Positions 56,346-64,000 of a DNA stretch of 64,000 bases are shown in pieces (within the stretch, counting starts at the first letter, position 1; each line of letters starts with the position of its first letter). Both the position numbers and the translations under genes were made by a program. The stretch comes from Urbifossiella limnaea. GTDB taxonomy: Bacteria > Planctomycetota > Planctomycetia > Gemmatales > Gemmataceae. The notes below the pieces were generated by a model. That model was not told the origin of the DNA. It saw only the letters and a program-made list of their open reading frames with translations, and did not search any database. The stretch is taken from contig NZ_CP036273.1 in assembly GCF_007747215.1 (NCBI RefSeq), forward strand, positions 2,092,322-2,156,321, written 5' to 3'.

Positions 56346-57992
56346 GTGCGCATCAGTGGAATGCTCGCCGCTGTGGTGTTCTCGGCCGTGGTCGTCGGGC
56401 TGGCGTCGTCGCAGCCGCCACCGGGCGGCGGCAAGGTGCCGCCGGGAAAGTTCAAGGGGCCGAAGGAGGCGCGGGAGCGGCCGGACGCGCTCAAGGTCGA
56501 TCTCACGGAGCCACCTGCCGGGCTCATTCAGAACCCGCGGTTAATGGCCAAGAGCGTGGACCCGAAGATCCCGGCCGGGTACGCGCTCGAGGGCGACGCG
56601 GCGTGGGTGTGGTGCGGCGCCTCCGGCGAGGACTCGGCGGCCGGCGTGGCGTTGTACTCGGGGAAGGACGTGAACCCGGACGGCTCGCGCGCCGGGGCGG
56701 TCACGCAGCGGGTGACCGGGTTCGCGGGCGGCGTCGGGAAGTGGTTCCGCTTCACCGTCCGCGGGCTGGCGGAGCCGGGCTTCGCAGTCGCCAGGGACGG
56801 CCTGTTCCTCCGGGTCGAGTACTTCGGCAAGCAGGGAACGAACCCGCTCGACGGCGTGACGCAGCGGATCGACCACCTCGTCGAGCGCGACCGCGCCGAC
56901 CTCGCCGCGAACGGCCGGTACTTCAAGAACGGCGGCGCGGTGTGGCGGACGTACGCGATTGAGTTCCGCCTCCCGTTCGCCGAGATCGACACGCTCGCCG
57001 TCGGCGTCGGGTTCAAGGGCGGCTTGGCAAAGGCGGAGACAGGGTCCGAGTTCTACGTCACCGACTTCGCGCTGACCCCGATCCCGGCCCCCGCCGACGC
57101 CCCGACGGTCGTGAAGACCGCGGCCGGCCCGGCGCCGAGCCTAAAGTCGCTCGTCCCGCTCGGCGGCCGGTGGTACTACGACCCGGACCCGGGTATGACC
57201 GAGCGCCCGGCGACCCTGGTGGTGACGGCGAAGAACGCCGGCCGCCTCTACTACATGGACGGCCGCCTCTCGAACCCGTTCGCCGAGAACATGACCGCGT
57301 GGCTCCGCGAGGGGCACCTCGATCTGAGGGGGAACCGGGTCGACAAGGACCGGTTCCTGCCCGACAACGTGGTGCTGGAGTTCAAGGACGGGAAGGAGCT
57401 GATCGTCCACGCCCGCAACATCCCGAACCACCCGACGGCGCTCTTCCCGGGCCGCGGCGCCGGGCCGAACGCGATCCAGGAGCACGACCAGACTTACTAC
57501 CTGCCGCTCACCCCCGTCCGGAACCCGCGGGCAGCGGCGATGGACAAGACGAACGCGAACCGGGCGCTGCCGACGGGGCCGATCGGGTTCGCGGTCAACG
57601 GCGTCGCCTTCTTCAACCCGTTCGACATGGAGGGGTCGGAGGCCATCGACATCCTCGACCGCTGCTGCGGCCACCCGACGCCGACCAACATGTACCACTA
57701 CCACAAGTACCCGGTGTGCGTGAAGTCGCCGTTCGCCGACGACGGCGAGGGCCACTCCCCGCTCATCGGGTTCGCCCTCGACGGCTTCCCGCTGTACGGC
57801 CCGTACGTGGCCAAGGGGCTGATGGCCAAGGACGACACCGCGACCCCGCTCGACGCGTTCAACATGCGCTACGACGACGACCGCGGCTGGCACTACCACG
57901 TCACGCCGGGGAAGTACCCCTACCTGATCGGCGGGTTCGCCGGCACGCCCGACCCGCGGAGCGCCCGCCGGGGTCAGCCGAAGGGGCCGTGA
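56346..57992 (+). CDS. Exported YHYH-domain protein
   Basis: A 548-residue protein with a signal peptide (MLAAVVFSAVVVGLASS, within residues 6-22). The middle (about 45-240) is a beta-rich sugar-binding-like domain. The C-terminal part is a YHYH domain: NMYHYHKYPVC at about residue 449, then GHSPLIGFALDGFPLYGPYV and GWHYHVTPGKYPYLIGGF at the end. The repeated histidines may bind metal, but no activity is proven for this family. The GTG at 56346 and the ATG at 56361 are both possible starts. It ends 16 bases before the convergent gene. Confidence 0.85.
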   Translation: MRISGMLAAVVFSAVVVGLASSQPPPGGGKVPPGKFKGPKEARERPDALKVDLTEPPAGLIQNPRLMAKSVDPKIPAGYALEGDAAWVWCGASGEDSAAGVALYSGKDVNPDGSRAGAVTQRVTGFAGGVGKWFRFTVRGLAEPGFAVARDGLFLRVEYFGKQGTNPLDGVTQRIDHLVERDRADLAANGRYFKNGGAVWRTYAIEFRLPFAEIDTLAVGVGFKGGLAKAETGSEFYVTDFALTPIPAPADAPTVVKTAAGPAPSLKSLVPLGGRWYYDPDPGMTERPATLVVTAKNAGRLYYMDGRLSNPFAENMTAWLREGHLDLRGNRVDKDRFLPDNVVLEFKDGKELIVHARNIPNHPTALFPGRGAGPNAIQEHDQTYYLPLTPVRNPRAAAMDKTNANRALPTGPIGFAVNGVAFFNPFDMEGSEAIDILDRCCGHPTPTNMYHYHKYPVCVKSPFADDGEGHSPLIGFALDGFPLYGPYVAKGLMAKDDTATPLDAFNMRYDDDRGWHYHVTPGKYPYLIGGFAGTPDPRSARRGQPKGP

Positions 57993-58007
57993 CCGGGTCG
58001 GGACGGG

Positions 58008-60500
58008 TCAGTTCTTCGGGCCCCCGCCGGTGCGCCCTGGCGGGATGCTCCGCAGCTCGGGCTCGGTGGTCGTGGCCTCGATCGCCGTGATGGCCGCCTC
58101 CAGCGAGGCGATCTTTTGCTTCTTCGCCCAGTCGGGGAAGTCGCGCTCCTCCCGGAACTGCACGACCAGTTGCCGTAGTTCGGGGAGCACCGCCTTCGCG
58201 GCGGTGCCGTAGCGGAGGAGTTCGCGCATGATCTCGCCGGTGCGGCTCTCGCTGCCGTGCGCGCTCTGCGTGCGGGCGAGCGTCACGGCGGCCCGAATCC
58301 CTTCCCGGAACCGGTACTTGGCGAGCACCCGGACGCCGGCCATGCGGATCTCGTTGGCGAACATCGTGTCGGCCGGGCAGGGAACGGCGACAGCTTCCAG
58401 GATGTCCGGGGCCAGCGCCTCCACGTCCTTTAGCGTGAGCAGGTCGGTGAAGGTGTGCGTGAGGGTGGCCCGGGCCATGCCGTCGGCGTTCTTCGACACC
58501 GCCCGGATCGCGGGGTAAAGCAACTCCGGGTCGACGCCCTTGATCGACGTGCGCAGCAGCCCCTGGAACAGCGCCGCCGCCAGTTCGCCGTGGGTGAGCT
58601 GGATCGGGTCGTCCCACACGACCGGCGTCAGTGGCTCGGCGGTATCGACCACCGCCTTGAGCATCGCCGGGACCGCCGGCCGCGCCGCCTCGCCCATGTT
58701 CTTGAGGGCGTTCGCCGCCTTCACCCGTAGCCACCGGTCCTCGTGGGTGAGCGACCGGACCAGCACGGGGAGCGCCTCGGCCGGCTTGATGTAGCCGAGC
58801 GCCTCCACGGCGCCCTGCCGCGTGCGGGCGTCCGGACCTTCGGCCAGGGCGACGAGCCGGGGTACGAGCGCCTTCTTCTCCGGCCGCTTCGCCAGTTCCT
58901 CCGCCGCCCACCCTCGGGCCACCGGGGACCAGTCGCCGAGGGCGGTGATGAGTTCATCGGCCGTCTTCGTCTTGCGGTCCAGGTCGAACCGGCCCGACGC
59001 GACCGCCTCGGCCACGTCCCGGCGGGTCAGCCACGTCTTCGGGTCCGCGTCCCGGCCGGTGACGAGGAGCTTCTTCAGCGGCAGCGCGTAGGTGAGGACG
59101 TAGCTGGCGGTCGGGCTGAGGCCGTAGTACCCGCTCTTGCCGTAGTAGGTGTTGTCGTCCGTCTTGCCCGGCCCGTACTGCTCGCCGCCGTCGTACGTGA
59201 ACGACCCGTCGGACCGGCGGACGAGGTCGAAGTGCCAGGACGACTCGCGGAAGAACGCGGCCGCCGCGTCGGGTCCGCCAGCACCGGCCCCGAGCGCGCC
59301 CCACAGGTAACTGAACCCCTGCCCGGTGTGCCCGTACTCCCGGTTCCGGAACGACGCGGTCACCATCTTGGCGTAGTAGTGCGTCTCCCGCGTCCGGGTG
59401 CCCTGGAGCGCGAACAGCAGCGCGGCCATGGCGTTCTTGCCGTTGTTGTCGTGGTTCGGCCACGGCATGTGCTCGCCGTACGGGACCGCGCCCTTGTCCA
59501 CGAAGTAGCCGAAGAACCGTGACGCCCGCTCGACCGCCGGGTCGATCTCCGGGTGCTCGACCCCGCACCGCTTGCCCAGCACGATCGCCAGGTTGGCCAC
59601 CAACCCCGCCGCGTTCACCGGGCCGTACGGCGGGATCGAGCCGTGGAGTTTGCCGTCGGCGGTGAGGCGGGAGACGCCGTGGCCGTAGGTGCCGTACAGG
59701 CTCTGCCCCTTGGCGAGCGTGATCGTGTACTCCCGGATCGCCGGGAACACCTCGGGGTCGCGGGTGAGGAGGTAGTATTCGCACAGGAACACGGTGCGGT
59801 AGCCCCAGTCCCAGATCACCATCCCGTCGCGGAGTTGCAGCCGGAGCGTCGGCGGCGCCATCTTCCGGGCGAGTTCGCGGACGCGGGGGAGGTAGTCCGG
59901 GTCCCCCGTGGCGAGCAGCGCGAGGCCGTTCACCGCGCCCCAAATGTCGTCCTTCAGCGGCTCCCTCGCCAACACGGCGCAGGCCTCGTCGAAGATGCGG
60001 CGGGACTTCGCGCAGTCGTACGGAGCGGTCTCGCCGTACCGGCCGAAGACTCGCAGTTTCAACTGCACCTCCTCCGCCTTGCCACCGCGCCAAACCGTCA
60101 GCCCGAGCCGGCCGTCGCGGGCGCCTCCCTCGGCGTCCTGGATCGCGAGGGCCAGGCTCTTGCGGGCATCGTCGGCGAACGGCTTGCCGTTGGCGCCGAG
60201 GATCACGTCGTCGAGATTCACCACTCCGTCGGCCGGCGAATTCGCGCCGACGTGCGTGACGAGAATCTGCCGGCTGGCGGTCGTGGTGCGGCCTTGCTGG
60301 CTCTCGAAGAAGTTGGCCGGTTTGGTGTAGATCCACCCGCGGAGCCCGGTGGCGCCGAGGTTGTACGTCAGCTTACGATCGACTTTCGCGTCTTTCGTGA
60401 GGTCCGGCGGTCCCGCTTGCGGCTGGGCGAACACCACAGGTACGGCCACGACCGCGAAGGCCGCGACCACCGGGAGGCGGCGGAAAAGATCGGTGCGCAT
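58008..60500 (-). CDS. Exported DUF6288-type protein with PDZ-like domain and HEAT repeats
   Basis: An 830-residue protein. The ATG at 60500 gives a signal peptide (LPVVAAFAVVAVPVVFA). Residues about 30-140 hold GARGW-type segment GATGLRGWIYTKPANFFESQ, then QILVTHVGANSPADGVVNLD and DVILGANGKPF, which is a PDZ-like domain. Residues about 150-560 are a helical toroid with WDWGYRTVFLCEYYLLTRD and YGHTGQGFSYLWGALGAGA, the DUF6288 pattern. HEAT-like repeats follow (about 570-700; RQGAVEALGYIKPAEALPVL). It is 43 bases downstream of the multidomain esterase gene on the same strand. No reaction is known. Confidence 0.82.
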   Translation of the reverse strand: MRTDLFRRLPVVAAFAVVAVPVVFAQPQAGPPDLTKDAKVDRKLTYNLGATGLRGWIYTKPANFFESQQGRTTTASRQILVTHVGANSPADGVVNLDDVILGANGKPFADDARKSLALAIQDAEGGARDGRLGLTVWRGGKAEEVQLKLRVFGRYGETAPYDCAKSRRIFDEACAVLAREPLKDDIWGAVNGLALLATGDPDYLPRVRELARKMAPPTLRLQLRDGMVIWDWGYRTVFLCEYYLLTRDPEVFPAIREYTITLAKGQSLYGTYGHGVSRLTADGKLHGSIPPYGPVNAAGLVANLAIVLGKRCGVEHPEIDPAVERASRFFGYFVDKGAVPYGEHMPWPNHDNNGKNAMAALLFALQGTRTRETHYYAKMVTASFRNREYGHTGQGFSYLWGALGAGAGGPDAAAAFFRESSWHFDLVRRSDGSFTYDGGEQYGPGKTDDNTYYGKSGYYGLSPTASYVLTYALPLKKLLVTGRDADPKTWLTRRDVAEAVASGRFDLDRKTKTADELITALGDWSPVARGWAAEELAKRPEKKALVPRLVALAEGPDARTRQGAVEALGYIKPAEALPVLVRSLTHEDRWLRVKAANALKNMGEAARPAVPAMLKAVVDTAEPLTPVVWDDPIQLTHGELAAALFQGLLRTSIKGVDPELLYPAIRAVSKNADGMARATLTHTFTDLLTLKDVEALAPDILEAVAVPCPADTMFANEIRMAGVRVLAKYRFREGIRAAVTLARTQSAHGSESRTGEIMRELLRYGTAAKAVLPELRQLVVQFREERDFPDWAKKQKIASLEAAITAIEATTTEPELRSIPPGRTGGGPKN

Positions 60501-60543
60501 CGGGGCTCTCGCCTCCGGAGTGGGGTACGGGGGGAGCGACCGG

Positions 60544-63510
60544 CTACGGCCGCGGGGCTTCGATCGGCACCTCGCAGAAGGTGAGCGCCGCGAGACCGTT
60601 CGCACCCCGCAGCAGCCGGGCCTGGCTCCACGCCTTGCTGTCGAGGTAGGTGATGTGCCTTGCCTGCGACGGCGAGGCGAGCTTCAGCGTCAGCCGGTTA
60701 CCGGCAACCGCGCCGGACGCGACCTTCCCCTTCTCGCCGTCCATGGTGAACTCGCCGGCCAGCGCCGCGTCCCAGCGTACCGGCTGGTCGAACTCCAGCA
60801 CCACTTCGTCGGCGGCGACGTACCGCGCGCCGCGCAGGTTCGGCGGCGTGATCGGTACGGCCGACTTCTTACCGTAGAAGTCGCGCTCGACGAGCGGGGT
60901 GATGAGTCTGGCGAACTCGGCGTACCCGGCGGCGGGGAAGTGGCAGCCGCCGGGCGGGTTGATGCCGAGGGTGGACATCACGCTCAGGTTCGAGAACGCC
61001 GTGGGCAGCGTCCGCTGCACCTCGCGGAGGCGGTTGTCGGAGCCGTTGATCCCCATCGAACACGACTTCGGCCAGATCTGGAACACGTAGTAGTGCCGCA
61101 CGTTGGGGAAGTCCTGCTTCCACGCCGCGGCCAGGTCGATGAAGTACTGCCGGTACGTCTCGTAGCCATACCCGCCGGTCGGGCCGTCGGCCCCCTGGTC
61201 GTTCTCCCCCTGGTGCCACAGCACGGCGCGGATCCCGTGCGTGAGCTTCGCCTGCTTCACCCGCCACAGGAGGCGGCCGTAGAGGGTCGTGAGGTCTTCC
61301 GGGTCGGCGGCGCGGCGCTGGTGCTGGTCGATGCGCGTCCCGCCGACGGCGCCGTTCAGGATGCACACCGGCACCTTGTGTTCCTCGACCAGCCGCCGGC
61401 CGAGTTCCATTCCCCAGTATCCGATCTGAAACGTCTCGCCGTCGCGACCGCGGTGAACGGCCTTCCCCCAAGCGGCCGCCGCCTTCGGGTTCCCGGACAT
61501 GGTGCCGAAGGTACGAATCCAGTCGCTACGGAACGCCGGGTCGTCCTTGCCGAAGTCGGTGGCGACGGCGTTCGACTGGCCGGTGATGACGAATGCGTCC
61601 CCGCACACGAGGTTGCCCACGGCGTGGCGCACGGTCTCCCGGTTGCCGGTCTTCGTGCCGAACTCGACGCGATACTTCACCAGCCCCGCCCTTAGCCTGG
61701 TCGAGAGCGCGTACGACTTGTCGGCCGCGGGGGCGCCGGTCTCGGTCTTCACCAGGCGGTCGTCGGCGTAGAGTCGGAGGAACACCGCGTCGGCGGGCGC
61801 GTCGAGCGTGCCGTTGTAGTGCAACGTCCCCTCGCCGCCGTCGTCGCGGGCGTAGAACTGATTCTCCTCGGGCTTCTCCTCCTTCGCCGGCACGCGCCGC
61901 ACCCACGGGTCGGTCGCCGGCTCGCGGACGGCGATGGTGGCGGTGCGCGTCGTCGGCGCGCCGCCGTTGCTCACCGTCGCCGTGACCGTCAGCGGGCCGC
62001 TGTTCTGGGCGCGTGTCAGCATCAGTTTCCCGGGCGCGACCTCCTTGATGACGGCGATGTCGCCGGCGTTCCAGGTGGTGGTCAACTCGCCGGCGCCCGC
62101 CGCGCGCATCGCGTCGAGGTTGGCGACCTCGGCGACGACTTCGATGGTGGCGCGCCCGTCCCACGTCGCCGGCGCGCGGAGCGTGAAGACCGGCTCGGGG
62201 ATCGCTTCCGTGATCGTGACCGGGATATCCTTCGTCTTCACGCTGTCCGGGTAGACGGCTTTCAACTGGAGTGTCGCCGTCTGGTCGCCGACGACCCGGC
62301 CGGCGTCGAACGTGTACGCAAGCCGATCGACCGCCACCACCTGTTCGCGTCCGCCGCGTTTGAGCACCCAGTACAACTTCTCCGCGCCGCCGATCTCGGC
62401 GGTGACGGTCGCGCGGCCCCCCTCGGCGACGGCTATCTGCGTCGGCGTCACGGAGAACGCCCGCCCCGGCCGCACCACCGGGCCGACGAGCGTCTGGAAC
62501 GGCTTCTGGTTCTCGTACTGAAGCCGGATCCACTCGGCGGAGCGGGCCACCTTCGACACCCGCACCTCGTCGATGTCGCCGGTGAACGTGTAGTTGTCGT
62601 ACCAGCCGCCGAGCCACAGCCGGGCCGGGCTCTTGATCGCCAGCGGCGCCGACGGAGTCATCGTCACGCCGTCGAGGGCGCCGTTCACGTAGACTCGGGA
62701 GTTGCCCTTCTCGTACGTGTGGACGACGTGGACCCACTCCCCCCGGGGGATCGAACTCTTCCCGGCGACGTCCGCGCCCGAGAAGTAGCACTCCATCCGC
62801 ACGTGCGGCGGGCTGCGGTAGTGCATCACCACCTTCCCCTGCCCGTGCTCGTTCCCCCACGCGAGGACGAACGAGTTGGGCGTCTCGGGGCGGAACCACG
62901 CCTCGGTGGTGTGCGGGCTCGACCCCGTGGGGTAGTCGGCGATCTTGTCGCCCCCGAACACCCCCTTGCGGCCGGGGAAGTGGCGAGCCGGGCCGATCAC
63001 GCCGGCGGCCGGGGTCGTGCCGGTGTCCTTCGATGCGAGCGTGCCGACGTCGTCCGCGACCGGGCCGCTCATGTGCCAGACGCTGAGGAAGCCGTTCGAC
63101 TCGTTGAAGACGGCCTTGCCGCTCGCCTCGCTCCTGGCGTCGGCCTTGCCCCAGTGGAGCTTGATTTCCTGCCGGGCGTTGCCGCGGATCTCGGGCACCC
63201 GCACCCACACGCTGGCGACGCCCTTCGCCGCGTCCCACTCCTCGATCTGGTAGGCGAGGGGCGTCCCGTCGGCCGCCGAGAACCGAAGGTCTTCCCCCCC
63301 GGTCTTTGTTTGGGCAAAGTCGAAAAAGTCCTTGTGCAGGCGGATCAGGAGTGGGAACCCCCGGACCGTCGCGGTCGCGGGAAGGTCGGCCCCGTCGGGC
63401 GTGGTGAGCACGACCACCGACCCCGCGTGCGCCCAGCCCTGGTACGCAGCGGACGCCGGTCCGGCGAGGGTCAGCAGCAGCAGAGGGCCCAGGGCGAGGG
63501 GCGCTTTCAC
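60544..63510 (-). CDS. Multidomain exported esterase (DUF2341, LamG-like and SGNH domains)
   Basis: A 988-residue protein with signal peptide LALGPLLLLTLAGPASA. The GTG start follows GGAGG. An N-terminal DUF2341-like domain (FPLLIRLHKDFFDFAQ, about 25-135) is followed by a LamG/concanavalin-like domain (about 150-320; TTEAWFRPETPNSFVLAWGN, RVYVNGALDGV), immunoglobulin-like beta domains (about 345-520), and a sialate O-acetylesterase-type SGNH domain. The latter has VITGQSNAVA near 638, WHQGENDQGA near 767 and GGCHFPAAGYAEFARL near 867. A final beta domain closes the protein. The mix of binding and esterase domains suggests action on insoluble or cell-surface glycans. Confidence 0.87.
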   Translation of the reverse strand: MKAPLALGPLLLLTLAGPASAAYQGWAHAGSVVVLTTPDGADLPATATVRGFPLLIRLHKDFFDFAQTKTGGEDLRFSAADGTPLAYQIEEWDAAKGVASVWVRVPEIRGNARQEIKLHWGKADARSEASGKAVFNESNGFLSVWHMSGPVADDVGTLASKDTGTTPAAGVIGPARHFPGRKGVFGGDKIADYPTGSSPHTTEAWFRPETPNSFVLAWGNEHGQGKVVMHYRSPPHVRMECYFSGADVAGKSSIPRGEWVHVVHTYEKGNSRVYVNGALDGVTMTPSAPLAIKSPARLWLGGWYDNYTFTGDIDEVRVSKVARSAEWIRLQYENQKPFQTLVGPVVRPGRAFSVTPTQIAVAEGGRATVTAEIGGAEKLYWVLKRGGREQVVAVDRLAYTFDAGRVVGDQTATLQLKAVYPDSVKTKDIPVTITEAIPEPVFTLRAPATWDGRATIEVVAEVANLDAMRAAGAGELTTTWNAGDIAVIKEVAPGKLMLTRAQNSGPLTVTATVSNGGAPTTRTATIAVREPATDPWVRRVPAKEEKPEENQFYARDDGGEGTLHYNGTLDAPADAVFLRLYADDRLVKTETGAPAADKSYALSTRLRAGLVKYRVEFGTKTGNRETVRHAVGNLVCGDAFVITGQSNAVATDFGKDDPAFRSDWIRTFGTMSGNPKAAAAWGKAVHRGRDGETFQIGYWGMELGRRLVEEHKVPVCILNGAVGGTRIDQHQRRAADPEDLTTLYGRLLWRVKQAKLTHGIRAVLWHQGENDQGADGPTGGYGYETYRQYFIDLAAAWKQDFPNVRHYYVFQIWPKSCSMGINGSDNRLREVQRTLPTAFSNLSVMSTLGINPPGGCHFPAAGYAEFARLITPLVERDFYGKKSAVPITPPNLRGARYVAADEVVLEFDQPVRWDAALAGEFTMDGEKGKVASGAVAGNRLTLKLASPSQARHITYLDSKAWSQARLLRGANGLAALTFCEVPIEAPRP

Positions 63511-64000
63511 TGTGGTTCTTCCTCCGGTTGACTCGGCCGCGGTCGGAGCGGATGTTGTGCGAGGAATTGGTGGCCGTGACCAGCGGTCGAGGTTTGCCCC
63601 GCCGGCGAAGTGGTTCGCCGTCGGAAGATCGGTGGCTCGTCCCAGACCAACATCTCGGACCCGCCGCTGTGGGCGCGGCCGGCGGGGGTGAACACGACCA
63701 GGTGGCCCGAGAATAGATCGGCGTCGAGCCGGGTGCGGGCCGGGTTCGCGAGCCGCATCGAACCCGATGCGGAGGTCGGCGGCGGCCCCGAGCCAGTGCT
63801 CGGTGGTGGGCGGGACAGTCGCCCTGCCGAACCCGGTTGGGCGGAGTACAAGAGTTCCCGCGCGAGGGCGCCCGGTTCGGGAGCCTGCGGCTCCGCGACC
63901 GGCCGGAGAAGGGTGGAAGAACCCGCCGGAGTGGTTCCAGAAGCACGGCTTCGCTTGATGCCCGCGGGCCGACTGCGGCCGCCGTACCGCCCCGTCACGG
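63511..64000. other. Window edge without a supportable gene
   Basis: Several frames are open on both strands, but none has a recognised motif, a good ribosome site or a normal start. One minus-strand frame contains RLDADLFSGHLVVFTPAG-like sequence that could be a gene remnant. I make no call. Confidence 0.35.

Noticed and set aside
61526-63946. Very long second minus-strand frame overlapping the multidomain esterase
   Set aside because: Arg-rich low-complexity translation in the wrong frame; the other minus-strand frame has signal peptide and SGNH motifs.
1-64000. CRISPR array, rRNA operon or prophage
   Set aside because: No regularly spaced repeats, no rRNA-like stretches and no phage structural or integrase genes were seen on either strand.

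Overview
This window reads as chromosome of a planctomycete, most likely Gemmataceae. The evidence is the very high G+C and the density of families expanded in Planctomycetota: nine DUF1501 proteins, DUF1552, DUF1549/DUF1553 and DUF1592/DUF1588/DUF1585 proteins with CxxCH motifs, WD40 propellers, an ECF sigma factor and a FecR-type membrane protein. I see no rRNA, CRISPR array, phage module or ribosomal genes. All calls come from reading the sequence; no database search was run.

Layout. (1) 138-9867, plus strand: DUF1501, DUF1552, two more DUF1501, WD40, DUF1549/1553 and WD40, ending at a dead IS630-type fragment (9938-10225). (2) 10339-14233, minus strand: DUF1501, WD40 and DUF1549/1553 with overlapping start and stop codons. 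(3) 14382-26259, plus strand, divergent from (2): ECF sigma factor, FecR-WD40 fusion, DUF1592-type cytochrome-like protein, DUF1552, DUF1501, WD40, then a second DUF1592-type gene carrying two frameshifts and a DUF1552 gene cut off at its 3' end. Most junctions overlap by 4 bases. (4) 26260-28900: a low-coding scar with two small ORFs, short repeats, a strong hairpin, a tRNA-like 3' half, a broken alpha/beta hydrolase and an intact SGNH hydrolase. (5) 28925-43066: two DUF1501 genes, then an exported carbohydrate-type set (truncated-looking membrane protein, metallophosphoesterase, sialate O-acetylesterase, large glycosidase with two C-terminal discoidin-like domains, S9 peptidase, second SGNH esterase), then another DUF1501. 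(6) 43263-49718: one former gene of about 1100 codons (beta-propeller, two haem motifs, ankyrin repeats), broken by two in-frame stops and by an IS3-family element that itself carries an IS1380-family element. (7) 49864-53594: a PSCyt1-DUF1549-DUF1553 and DUF1501 pair. (8) 53774-57992: an IS4-like fragment, a 5'-truncated and an intact metallophosphoesterase, and a YHYH-domain protein. (9) 58008-63510, minus strand: a multidomain SGNH esterase followed by a DUF6288/HEAT-repeat protein. The last 490 bases hold no gene I can support.

How the genes may work together. The DUF1501, DUF1552 and cytochrome-like proteins carry twin-arginine or Sec-type N-termini, so they probably act outside the cytoplasm, with WD40 propellers as scaffolds. 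The sigma/FecR pair at the head of cluster (3), facing cluster (2) across a 148-base promoter region with a perfect dyad, suggests that both clusters are controlled from one point by a membrane signal. The biochemical substrate of the DUF1501/DUF1549-type modules is not established, and nothing here settles it.
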